In this document: piece by piece, positions 23,460 to 29,067 of the stretch
How the letters are laid out: each line of letters begins with the position of its first letter
Position numbering within the stretch: the first letter of the stretch is position 1
Virus record (IMG/VR): IMGVR_UViG_3300044729_000435
Coordinates: 1-30,774 of that record
Direction: 5' to 3' (one strand)
Source: a virus
Length of the DNA stretch: 30,774 nucleotides
The notes under the pieces: generated by a model
Told to the model about the DNA's origin: nothing
Database searches by the model: none
What the model saw: the letters and a program-made list of their open reading frames with translations, nothing else
Position numbers and translations under genes: made by a program

Positions 23460-23645
23460 TTATTTTACTGTTATACGAAAGCGACTGCTATCTAACTTGT
23501 AGCTGCCTGTGTAGTAAAGTTTTGCTTTACTTAAAATACGCTGCGCATCACGCTTTGTATAGGCGGTTACACCATATGCCGTCTTAAAGCCATTATGGTC
23601 AATAAGACAGTTGTCAAGGTAAGAAAAGTATTCTGAGTTTTTCAT
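23460..23645 (-). CDS. Hypothetical protein, 61 aa
   Basis: Basic small protein (GVTAYTKRDAQRILSKAKLY in the middle) with a beta-like C-terminus (SSRFRITVK). The ATG at 23645 has the leader variant AATACCAATC 2 bases upstream and a Bacteroidota-type promoter about 25 bases further upstream, so it begins a transcript. No family recognised. Confidence 0.7.
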   Translation of the reverse strand: MKNSEYFSYLDNCLIDHNGFKTAYGVTAYTKRDAQRILSKAKLYYTGSYKLDSSRFRITVK

Positions 23646-23667
23646 CTGATTGGTATTAAATGTTTGT

Positions 23668-23698
23668 CAAATATATAACAAACTATTTAATTACCAAC
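23668..23698 (-). promoter_or_regulatory. Bacteroidota-type promoter
   Basis: On the minus strand GTTG, 19 bases, then TATATTTG, matching the -33 TTTG / -7 TAnnTTTG consensus with one mismatch. It lies in the 79-base gap after the nuclease gene and would transcribe the 61- and 106-residue genes and those downstream. Confidence 0.65.
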
Positions 23699-23724
23699 AA
23701 CCCAACAAAAAAAAGCTTTAGCCC

Positions 23725-24360
23725 TTAATTATTTGTATAGTGCAGGAACAGGTCTATCTGATTGTAGAGTTGCTCCTTATCCACGATGCCCTCCTTGCCG
23801 TAGTAAACATAAACATAGGGTGCGAACTGCTGCTTGTAGCGCTCGTTTTTGGCGCGATGCGCCTCCTTTGCACGGAGTTGGTATGGGCTGCCCATAGCCT
23901 TGTAGGATTCGGGCTTAATCTGCAAGCCAAGCATCAGGGTTTTGTTGTAGAACATCTCCGCATCTATGCAGTAGTCGTGGTCAATATTGAAGGTGGTCTT
24001 CTTAAAGTGCGCATCGGGAAACGCAGCGTTTAGCTCCTTTACTACAATCAGCTCCTTTTGGTAGCCATTCCACGTCTGACCGATTACACGATGCCAAATG
24101 TATTTTTTAATCTGTTGCTCCTCAACATTCGGGAGCCTGCTTTTTAGTTCTTCATATACAACGGTCAGACCCTCGAAGCCTTGTACCTCCTTGTAGTATT
24201 CCTGCCACCCTTCCTGTGTGTTTAGGGTGGTGCTTTCATAATAATCAGAGATTAACCGCATACACTCACCGACATATACCTTGCCAAAGAATTGGTTTAT
24301 CTGTGAGTTCTTGTTAAGCTCACTAAATAAAGTGTTTGGTATGTCAATAGTATAAAACAC
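23725..24360 (-). CDS. PD-(D/E)XK nuclease, MjaI restriction enzyme-like
   Basis: The 211-residue protein has HRVIGQTWNGYQKELIVVKE near residue 92, then HDYCIDAEMFYNKTLMLGLQ and IKPESYKAMGSPYQ. The D...E...QIK pattern (IDAEMF - GLQIKPE) fits the catalytic core of PD-(D/E)XK enzymes, and the surroundings remind me of the MjaI endonuclease family. No cognate methyltransferase is adjacent, so it may cut host or rival DNA while phage DNA is protected in some other way, or recognise a particular structure. The start is GTG, overlapping the upstream TAG (TAGTG). It is followed by a promoter, so it ends a transcription unit. Confidence 0.65.
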   Translation of the reverse strand: MFYTIDIPNTLFSELNKNSQINQFFGKVYVGECMRLISDYYESTTLNTQEGWQEYYKEVQGFEGLTVVYEELKSRLPNVEEQQIKKYIWHRVIGQTWNGYQKELIVVKELNAAFPDAHFKKTTFNIDHDYCIDAEMFYNKTLMLGLQIKPESYKAMGSPYQLRAKEAHRAKNERYKQQFAPYVYVYYGKEGIVDKEQLYNQIDLFLHYTNN

Positions 24361-24758
24361 TAATAGGCGTTGTAAAGGGTCTCAAGCTCCTGCAACCTGC
24401 CACGTAGGCAAGAGCCGCAGTTGGTTGGCTTCACGGAGTCTTTGAATACTCGGTTGTAGATTTTATTCACTTCCGTCTGCTCAATGGCGGTGACGGTGTT
24501 CCTGCCTCGCATCTTTCCGACAAACTCGTATTCTTCTTTGGTCAAGCATTCAGGCTTCCTGTACCTAAATAGCTTGTTTAGTTTCTCCTTGCGGGCATCA
24601 CATCCGCAGTCTACGCCCGTTGCTTCGCTAAACCAATCCACCGCAGCCTTAAGGCCTGTGGCGGTTGTGATTTGCTCTATGGTATCACCCAAGCCGCTTG
24701 GCTTCTTTGTACGCTTGGTAGGTGTCTTGGCAGTCTTCTTGGATTCGCTCTCTTGCAT
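24360..24758 (-). CDS. Conserved phage protein with CxC motifs, 132 aa
   Basis: The N-terminus is Lys/Thr-rich (KKTAKTPTKRTKKPSG). Next comes GLGDTIEQITTATGLKAAVD, a segment with VDCGCDARKEKLNKLF and a C-terminal NCGSCLRGRL. The Cys pairs could bind zinc. I know this protein type as a frequent neighbour of sigma-factor-like genes in Bacteroidota phages; its function is not known to me. It overlaps the sigma-like gene by 74 bases. Confidence 0.75.
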   Translation of the reverse strand: MQESESKKTAKTPTKRTKKPSGLGDTIEQITTATGLKAAVDWFSEATGVDCGCDARKEKLNKLFRYRKPECLTKEEYEFVGKMRGRNTVTAIEQTEVNKIYNRVFKDSVKPTNCGSCLRGRLQELETLYNAY

Positions 24759-25221
24759 TTTTTAGTGTGTTGAAAATTGAACGTGCTGAAATCTTGGTTT
24801 CATCCGCTAAAGTACGGATGCTCATATCTGTATTGTGGTATAGTGCAAATATCTTTTTGTCGTACCAATGCCAATCGGTTTGTGTTGACCATACCCTGTC
24901 GTAAAGTTGTATGAGTTGTACCTCTGCATCTTCGTTGGTATCTTCAAAGATAAACTCCTCCAAAATGTCAACGTCTACAAATTCAAATCTTGCTCGTTGG
25001 CGCATCAAGGTGGCGTACATATTGCGCAGGGTAACGTACACGAAGAAGGTGTTTACCTCCGTTTCGTTGTACATTATTTTCTCTGCGTCATCAACGTATT
25101 TGTACAACCGAACGTACATTTCCTGTACAAGCTCTTGAGCAAGGTCATCACTTGCCCCGAAGCTCTTGCACATCCGAATCCAATCCGTCTGTCGCTTTGC
25201 TAATACTGCGAGGAGTCCCAA
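24685..25221 (-). CDS. Sigma-factor-like protein (ECF/sigma-70 type)
   Basis: The 178-residue protein has a region 2-like segment (SFGASDDLAQELVQEMYVRL near residue 20, then NTFFVYVTLRNMYATLMRQR near residue 58). A region 4-like helix-turn-helix follows near residue 135 (MSIRTLADETKISARSIFNT, then LKNARERIQ). This is the build of small sigma factors, so it may redirect host RNA polymerase to late phage genes. The only upstream start is a TTG at 25221 overlapping the 52-residue gene; an internal ATG at 25173 would remove part of region 2. Late promoters it might read are not evident. Confidence 0.75.
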   Translation of the reverse strand: MGLLAVLAKRQTDWIRMCKSFGASDDLAQELVQEMYVRLYKYVDDAEKIMYNETEVNTFFVYVTLRNMYATLMRQRARFEFVDVDILEEFIFEDTNEDAEVQLIQLYDRVWSTQTDWHWYDKKIFALYHNTDMSIRTLADETKISARSIFNTLKNARERIQEDCQDTYQAYKEAKRLG

Positions 25222-25358
25222 GTGATTTCAAAAATTATCACAAACAAAGCGAACTGAAGCTCGTGTTGTAAATCATCGCCATCTTGGTCAGTCGTAGAGG
25301 CGTAGTTTACGCCAAGCAAGAATCCTGTCAGAGGCCAAATGTTTACTTTAAAATTCAT
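25200..25358 (-). CDS. Small conserved-looking phage protein, 52 aa
   Basis: The ATG at 25358 overlaps the end of the DnaA-like gene, and its stop lies inside the start of the sigma-like gene. The sequence (NIWPLTGFLLGVNYAST near the start, LQFALFVIIFEITWD near the end) has two hydrophobic patches. From memory, this pattern (PLTGFLLGVNY) recurs in small proteins of flavobacterial phages. It is possibly membrane-associated. Function unknown. Confidence 0.7.
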   Translation of the reverse strand: MNFKVNIWPLTGFLLGVNYASTTDQDGDDLQHELQFALFVIIFEITWDSSQY

Positions 25359-25761
25359 CAAAGGTGCGTTTTAGAGTTAGGTATAATTCTTTATACTTAG
25401 ATAACTCAGCAACGACTTCGTTTAGTTTATTTAGTTCAACCTGCAAAGATTCAAAGTCGGGCTTGTCAATGCAAGCCATAGGATTCTCTTCAAGAACGCA
25501 GCAAGCCACTTTGTAGTAGTGCTGATAGTCCCCGTACATAAGGCGGTCTTTGTGCATCCTTACGGCATACGCAACCGAGCTATGGTCTTTGTCTATGGCT
25601 TCCCCTAATTCGTGAAGGGTAGCGTGGTTTCGGAATGCGGAAACGAATGCTGCTCTTGCGGTAGATTCCTTGTGTGCTCGGCCTCCGTTATCGGGAAAGC
25701 CCAAGCGTGCGAAGTATTGCTCTTTAGATACTTTTAGTTGACGTAGTTCAAATGGTCTCAT
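25348..25761 (-). CDS. DnaA domain IV-like DNA-binding protein
   Basis: Residues 25-75 contain STARAAFVSAFRNHATLHEL, then GEAIDKDHSSVAYAVRMHKD. The DHSSV helix is typical of the DNA-recognition helix of DnaA domain IV, where D-H-[ST]-[ST]-V contacts the DnaA box. The rest is a C-terminal coiled coil (ESLQVELNKLNEVVAELSKY). No AAA+ domain is present, so it is not DnaA itself. It may bind the phage origin or act on host DnaA boxes. The ATG at 25761 forms TAATG with the upstream stop; a second ATG at 25767 is possible. Confidence 0.65.
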   Translation of the reverse strand: MRPFELRQLKVSKEQYFARLGFPDNGGRAHKESTARAAFVSAFRNHATLHELGEAIDKDHSSVAYAVRMHKDRLMYGDYQHYYKVACCVLEENPMACIDKPDFESLQVELNKLNEVVAELSKYKELYLTLKRTFDEF

Positions 25762-25988
25762 TAGCATTTGCAGCGTTTCGCTCTGCCCTCGTTGTAATTG
25801 GTTAATATCTTGGTCATTGGCATAGTGTAGTGCTTGTGGTCTGAAAGTCTCTTAAACTTCATCTTACTTGCCCATTCCACTAAATTGTCATCTTTGTCTT
25901 GTACGATAGTGTAGTCCACCACGAGGTAGTCCACCCCATCTACTGCAAAGCATTCGTACTTCTGAAAGGGGGATAGTATCTGCCTCAT
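25761..25988 (-). CDS. Hypothetical protein, 75 aa
   Basis: A small mixed alpha/beta protein (VDGVDYLVVDYTIVQDKDDN in the first half) with a basic Cys-containing C-terminus (RAKRCKC). It is translationally coupled to the gene before it (ATGA) and after it (TAATG). I recognise no family. It lies between the ATPase and DnaA-like genes. Confidence 0.7.
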   Translation of the reverse strand: MRQILSPFQKYECFAVDGVDYLVVDYTIVQDKDDNLVEWASKMKFKRLSDHKHYTMPMTKILTNYNEGRAKRCKC

Positions 25989-26314
25989 AGATTGTCCTCT
26001 ATTATACCTTGCAGTCGTTGTATCTCGTAGTGCATCTGCTCGCTATCAACTCGCAGCTTGGCGTTGGCAAGGTACATCTCGTTCATCTTGCCTTCGGTGA
26101 ATTGTCGGTAGTCAATAAACTGCTGCAAGAGAAGGTCTGCGTAATGGCAGCTCATAACGTGGTGAAGCAGGTCATCCTGTACTTCCCTGCCGTTTGCTTT
26201 GTCTGCTGCTTGCTTCGCCAACCACATCGCAGTACCCGCGAGCATCAACTGCTTCTCCCTAATGTATAGGTCGTGTGAGTCATCAGAAGGGTACATCAGT
26301 CGCAGGTGTTTCAT
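25985..26314 (-). CDS. Hypothetical helical protein, 109 aa
   Basis: Mostly helical, with HHVMSCHYADLLLQQFIDYR in the middle and a coiled C-terminus (ANAKLRVDSEQMHYEIQRLQ). The start overlaps the ATPase gene by 32 bases. The position after a helicase-like ATPase could suit a loader or accessory factor, but no loader motif is visible. Confidence 0.65.
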   Translation of the reverse strand: MKHLRLMYPSDDSHDLYIREKQLMLAGTAMWLAKQAADKANGREVQDDLLHHVMSCHYADLLLQQFIDYRQFTEGKMNEMYLANAKLRVDSEQMHYEIQRLQGIIEDNL

Positions 26315-27215
26315 CTAATTTAATTGGCAGCAAGTTACGCCCGTTGATAACAAAACCAACATTACCTAATACGCTCTGTAAAACAAGCGGTGTTTCAAGG
26401 GGCGTTATGCGCCCTCCCGACTCCATCTCCTTGACTTTACGAACGTGGATGTGCGTGTATATCCAATCTTGAGGATGAGCAGCAAAACGGTGAATCACAA
26501 GTACACAATCGCTGCGGTTGCCCCACTTGCCTCCACCTTCAATATCAGATGTATTTGGAGGCATCGCCATCCCTTCGTACGGGTGGCCTTTGTAGAATGT
26601 CTTGCGCATTGCTTCGGTTACAGGGTGAGCGTTCACTATTGTTGTGACGTTGTTTTTATGAGCAAAGACCCGAAGGGCAGAGGCTACCTCATAGTGATAT
26701 TCGTGCATCCCTGTCTTTCCAAGTTTCTTTTGGTCGGTACTTAAAGAATTGTAGGGGTCTATTAAAGCACCTGTGTAGTTCCACTCATTCTTAATAGAGT
26801 TCATTACCTCAAGAAGTTCAAATGCGGTAAATAGCCTGTTGCCGTCTATAAATTGAAAGTACTCGTTGATAAAGTCCAACTTGCGGTACATCATACCTTC
26901 ATCAATTCCTTGAATCGGTTTGCATACCAAGAACTCAATGAGCTTCCGCTTGAGGCTTGGGACTTCGTTCTCTGCGGAGTAGATAAGCCACTTTTTGCCG
27001 AAGTTATACGACTGAAGCAGCATAAGGTAAAGCAGCGTGTGGGTCTTGCCCACGTTAGCGTGGCCTACTACTACCACAAATTCACCGTCTTTAAGTCGAA
27101 GGTATTGGTCTATCTCATATACACCAAGTTTGCCCGTGTCGTAGTACTTGCCCTTGAGCGCACGGTTCAGGTATGGTAACGAAGATTCGTTAGATAGTAA
27201 GTCGGGATGTATCAT
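26283..27215 (-). CDS. RecA/DnaB-like ATPase (replicative helicase candidate)
   Basis: The 310-residue protein has a RecA-fold core: Walker A VVVVGHANVGKTHTLLYLML near residue 50, a catalytic-Glu stretch WLIYSAENEVPSLKRKLIEF near residue 75, Walker B YTGALIDPYNSL near residue 145, and TTIVNAHPVTEAMRK near residue 188 (sensor-like). DnaB-type helicases use this order, but no N-terminal DnaB domain is seen, so it may be a KaiC/RepA-like ring ATPase for replication. The start is the ATG at 27215, preceded by CAACCAATTAG and its own promoter at 27235-27265. A longer frame upstream contains no supported start. Confidence 0.85.
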   Translation of the reverse strand: MIHPDLLSNESSLPYLNRALKGKYYDTGKLGVYEIDQYLRLKDGEFVVVVGHANVGKTHTLLYLMLLQSYNFGKKWLIYSAENEVPSLKRKLIEFLVCKPIQGIDEGMMYRKLDFINEYFQFIDGNRLFTAFELLEVMNSIKNEWNYTGALIDPYNSLSTDQKKLGKTGMHEYHYEVASALRVFAHKNNVTTIVNAHPVTEAMRKTFYKGHPYEGMAMPPNTSDIEGGGKWGNRSDCVLVIHRFAAHPQDWIYTHIHVRKVKEMESGGRITPLETPLVLQSVLGNVGFVINGRNLLPIKLDETPATDVPF

Positions 27216-27222
27216 TGTTTCT

Positions 27223-27230
27223 AATTGGTT
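27223..27230 (-). promoter_or_regulatory. Variant early leader AACCAATT before the ATPase
   Basis: On the minus strand AACCAATT is found 7 bases before the ATG at 27215, matching the AAAACCAATC leader at most positions. Its spacing to the start is longer than in the other copies. Confidence 0.35.
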
Positions 27231-27234
27231 GCAA

Positions 27235-27265
27235 CAAATATAACAAAATAATTGACATAAAAAAA
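27235..27265 (-). promoter_or_regulatory. Bacteroidota-type promoter before the ATPase gene
   Basis: TATATTTG on the minus strand at 27235-27242 is an exact -7 match. The -33 position 19 bases upstream is only a T-run that also forms the T-tract of the terminator at 27259-27281. It directly follows a terminator, as expected of a new transcription start. Confidence 0.55.
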
Positions 27266-27281
27266 CCCCTCCGTAGAGGGG
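27259..27281 (-). terminator. Strong intrinsic terminator
   Basis: On the minus strand GCCCCTC-TACG-GAGGGG, a 6-bp GC-rich stem with a tetraloop, followed by seven T. It ends the transcript of the 46- and 146-residue genes, 30 bases past the latter's stop, just before the ATPase promoter. Confidence 0.85.
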
Positions 27282-27301
27282 CTTCACGCGACGACCTATT
27301 T

Positions 27302-27314
27302 AAAAACCAATCAG
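27302..27314 (+). other. Inverted copy of the early leader motif in a 3' untranslated region
   Basis: The plus strand reads AAAAACCAATCAG here, so the minus-strand transcript carries CUGAUUGGUUUUU. It overlaps the stop codon of the 146-residue gene and lies just before the terminator. It is complementary over about 12 bases to the leaders AAAACCAAUCAG of this operon and the 106-residue gene. It could base-pair with those leaders in cis or in trans. Confidence 0.45.
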
Positions 27315-27751
27315 AAAGGGTCGTTGCGATTTGCAAAATGCTCAGTGTGTGAGGCAGGAGCTGCGCTCGCACCTGTCATCCAAGCGTTAAAGGTCTCTGC
27401 GTTAGCAAGGATGGTGTTAACATCGTGCTTCGCAGCACAAGCGTATTCAACCGCAGCCTTTAGAGCCACTTGGCGAATGATTGAAAGTGAGCGCTCATCG
27501 TTATTTTTAGGCGCAGATGAAGATGCTGATGAAGCTGATGGTGTGTACCCTCCACCGCCAAAAGAGTTAGGGCGTTGGATTTTCACCGTGCCTTTCTCGT
27601 TCTTGGTGTACTCAACCTCATCGCCTACTGCGTAGGGAGGGGTCTGTGATTTAGCAAAGGCAGTACCGAAGTCGCCATTGTCGAAGCGAATCTCTAACTT
27701 AAAGAGGTCTTGCCATTGCCCTGTTGGGGTGATTGAAATAATTTTAGGCAT
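27311..27751 (-). CDS. Possible ssDNA-binding / OB-like protein, 146 aa
   Basis: Residues 1-65 look like a small beta-barrel (KLEIRFDNGDFGTAFAKSQT, then YAVGDEVEYTKNEKGTVKI). A Gly/Ser-rich linker with SASSASSSAP follows, then a helical C-terminal region (SLSIIRQVALKAAVEYACAA). The layout (OB-like domain, flexible linker, tail ending in NRNDPF) is like phage ssDNA-binding proteins, and the position beside an ATPase and a resolvase supports a replication role. I cannot confirm the family. The leader AAAACCAATC is 6 bases before the ATG. Confidence 0.6.
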   Translation of the reverse strand: MPKIISITPTGQWQDLFKLEIRFDNGDFGTAFAKSQTPPYAVGDEVEYTKNEKGTVKIQRPNSFGGGGYTPSASSASSSAPKNNDERSLSIIRQVALKAAVEYACAAKHDVNTILANAETFNAWMTGASAAPASHTEHFANRNDPF

Positions 27752-27757
27752 AGTATA

Positions 27758-27767
27758 GATTGGTTTT
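27758..27767 (-). promoter_or_regulatory. Early leader motif AAAACCAATC
   Basis: Minus-strand AAAACCAATC six bases before the ATG at 27751. It overlaps the stop codon region of the upstream 46-residue gene, so the leader has its own constraint. Confidence 0.5.
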
Positions 27768-27906
27768 AGATAAATAGAATTGATTGCTGCTGCAAAACCT
27801 CAATATGAGCTTGAAGCTCTGCTACCTTGTTTTGAAGTGCTTGGATTTGTGCTTGTTGCACTTGCACCATTTCGGTGTAAACGTCTGAAGAAAAAGATAA
27901 AGTCAT
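27766..27906 (-). CDS. Small coiled-coil protein, 46 aa
   Basis: The ATG at 27906 follows the leader AAAACCAATC and a promoter at 27929-27959. The peptide is Gln-rich and heptad-like (VQVQQAQIQALQNKVAELQA, then HIEVLQQQ), so it should dimerise as a coiled coil. It is the first gene of a short operon with the 146-residue protein. No family recognised. Confidence 0.75.
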   Translation of the reverse strand: MTLSFSSDVYTEMVQVQQAQIQALQNKVAELQAHIEVLQQQSILFI

Positions 27907-27910
27907 AACT

Positions 27911-27920
27911 GATTGGTTTT
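27911..27920 (-). promoter_or_regulatory. Early leader motif AAAACCAATC
   Basis: Minus-strand TTAAAACCAATCAG four bases before the ATG at 27906, about 10 bases after the promoter -7 box, so it forms nearly the whole 5' leader. Confidence 0.5.
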
Positions 27921-27928
27921 AAGTTATG

Positions 27929-27959
27929 CAAATATACAACTTATTCTGATACCAACAAA
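27929..27959 (-). promoter_or_regulatory. Bacteroidota-type promoter, exact consensus
   Basis: On the minus strand TTTG, exactly 19 bases, then TATATTTG. Both boxes match the known Bacteroidota housekeeping sigma consensus. The -33 box lies in the last codons of the RusA gene. It drives the 46-/146-residue operon. Confidence 0.8.
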
Positions 27960-28321
27960 CCCGTGAACGTAATTTCTGCCGTGTCCTTCCCAATACTTTG
28001 GTCGTGAACCAACTTTAAGGAATGCACATACTTGCGTGAGTCATCCTTTACACCACCCCAAGTCTTGAATGTGTCAAGGGCAAACTTCACCGCCATTATC
28101 GCATTGTCAATATCGTATCGGTAATTGACCTTGCAATGGATGTGGACATCCTTTATCTCTTGCAGGTCATATTTCTCAAGCTGCGACATCACCTCTTTAG
28201 ATACCAACTCCTTTGCCTTCACACGGGCAGTCCAATGCTTGGATGCATAAAAGGCGTTGAGGCTTGGAACCTTGCCTACTACGACCTTGTAGGTTAGTTG
28301 TCGGGAATCAGATAGCCGCAT
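27941..28321 (-). CDS. RusA-like Holliday junction resolvase
   Basis: The 126-residue protein has the RusA core: GKVPSLNAFYASKHWTARVK near residue 16 (substrate-side loop), RYDIDNAIMAVKFALDTFKT near residue 67 and GGVKDDSRKYVHSLKLV near residue 88. The D-N-K and DD residues are those used for metal-dependent cleavage of junctions. It would resolve recombination or replication junctions before packaging. It overlaps the 85-residue gene upstream by 28 bases. Confidence 0.85.
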   Translation of the reverse strand: MRLSDSRQLTYKVVVGKVPSLNAFYASKHWTARVKAKELVSKEVMSQLEKYDLQEIKDVHIHCKVNYRYDIDNAIMAVKFALDTFKTWGGVKDDSRKYVHSLKLVHDQSIGKDTAEITFTGLLVSE

Positions 28322-28551
28322 TGGATGGCGAAGTGCAGGTCTATCTTGGCAATCTCACCGAGTAGCTCCTGCTCTTTATATTTCGCCTGTTGGCGAGCTT
28401 GGTATGTGGCTTCGCAGTTAGACATCAGCGTAGCGCACTCCTCAAGGATGAAGTCTATCTTTCTGCGTTTGGCAGGGTTAGTATAGTACTGCATATCGGC
28501 TTGTTGTTGTTTGGCTTCCTTCGCTTGTTGCGCTAATGGTTTGCTGCTCAT
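28294..28551 (-). CDS. Hypothetical helical protein, 85 aa
   Basis: Starting at the ATG at 28551, the protein is Gln/Lys/Ala-rich at the N-terminus (LAQQAKEAKQQQADMQYYT) and helical with RRKIDFILEECATLMSNCEA. It overlaps the DUF3310 gene by about 74 bases and RusA by 28. Coiled, Glu/Lys-rich early proteins of this type are not assigned to a family I know. Confidence 0.6.
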   Translation of the reverse strand: MSSKPLAQQAKEAKQQQADMQYYTNPAKRRKIDFILEECATLMSNCEATYQARQQAKYKEQELLGEIAKIDLHFAIQCGYLIPDN

Positions 28552-28747
28552 CTTGGCGTTCAAGTTCAAATTGTAGGTGAGCGATGGCCTTGCGGATGTC
28601 ATCGCAGATAGGATTATGCGGTTTCTTGCCTGCTCGCATTATGTAAGTGAGGGCAGTTCCAAGATTGTAGTTATCAGGTTGGAAGTCCATCACCACATCC
28701 TTCGCCTCTATCTTCAACTTCAATCCGATGTAGTACTTTGGTGTCAT
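28478..28747 (-). CDS. DUF3310-like protein
   Basis: The sequence YYIGLKLKIEAKDVVMDFQP then YNLGTALTYIMRAGKK and DIRKAIAHLQFELER follows the DUF3310 pattern, sometimes annotated as a nucleotide kinase-like protein of unknown role in phages. I start at the ATG at 28747, where the conserved part begins. An ATG at 28789 in the same frame would add 14 hydrophobic residues. It is the first early gene after the promoter region at 28809. Confidence 0.75.
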   Translation of the reverse strand: MTPKYYIGLKLKIEAKDVVMDFQPDNYNLGTALTYIMRAGKKPHNPICDDIRKAIAHLQFELERQDEQQTISATSEGSQTTTSRYAVLY

Positions 28748-28808
28748 TAGCCAAAGGTACATCATCCCAATAAATGTAGATGTGGTCATTCACTATTTAG
28801 AATTATTA

Positions 28809-28838
28809 CAAATTAGCATAAGGGCTTTGCTATGTCAA
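28809..28838 (-). promoter_or_regulatory. Probable early promoter
   Basis: On the minus strand TTGACA, 17 bases, then TAATTTG. It can be read as a sigma-70-like -35/-10 pair, or as TTG-N20-TAATTTG, one base off the Bacteroidota -7 element. It lies 20 bases before the longest DUF3310 start and downstream of the repeat region. Confidence 0.5.
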
Positions 28839-28860
28839 TTTTATTTTGTTTTTTATCAAA

Positions 28861-28970
28861 GTTGAATAGTTAACTTACTTAACTTAACTAATTAATCAAC
28901 TATTAACTTGATTTAAATTAGTAGTTAGTCAACTTATAGCTTAACTAAGAAATCAACTAAATAAAGAAGT
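28861..28970. repeat. Iteron-like TNAACT repeats, candidate origin or operator region
   Basis: AACT occurs eight times on the plus strand (starts near 28872, 28881, 28886, 28898, 28905, 28931, 28943, 28955), with AGTT in the reverse sense at three places. Three units starting at 28929, 28941 and 28953 repeat every 12 bases with consensus TYAACTWA. AGTTAACT (28868-28875) and AGTTAGTCAACT (28923-28934) are dyads. The 278-base interval 28790-29067 is otherwise non-coding. Confidence 0.5.
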
Positions 28971-28984
28971 TGCGTTTTAACGCA
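28971..28984. other. Inverted repeat TGCGTT-TT-AACGCA
   Basis: A perfect 6-bp dyad at the end of the repeat region. As RNA on the minus strand it would be a short hairpin followed by CTTCTTTATTT, so a weak terminator of the lysis transcript or a protein site is possible. Confidence 0.35.
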
Positions 28985-29008
28985 TCTAAATACATTAAGA
29001 CATAAAAC

Positions 29009-29026
29009 TATACCTCTTTAGGTATA
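29009..29026. terminator. Perfect 7-bp inverted repeat after the spanin gene
   Basis: TATACCT-CTTT-AGGTATA. On the minus strand the stem is followed by GTTTTATG. It lies 42 bases past the spanin stop, so a weak terminator of the lysis genes fits; an operator is equally possible because the stem is AT-rich. Confidence 0.4.
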
Positions 29027-29067
29027 AAGTCACTTAGAACGCCCCTATTATATCTTAAAGGGTATAA

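Noticed and set aside
27190-27372. Minus-strand frame crossing the terminator at 27259-27281, and the N-terminal extension of the ATPase frame up to 27287
   Set aside because: Both would translate through a strong terminator and promoter. The ATPase has a good ATG at 27215 with a leader.
28674-28793. A 39-codon minus-strand frame starting GTG at 28793, in another frame over the DUF3310 start
   Set aside because: It has a plausible-looking peptide, but overlaps the conserved DUF3310 segment, has no coupled start, and is short enough to be chance.
28861-28970. Repeats considered as a CRISPR array
   Set aside because: The units are only 6-12 bases, with no spacers of constant length and no cas genes. 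They are better described as iterons or operator repeats.
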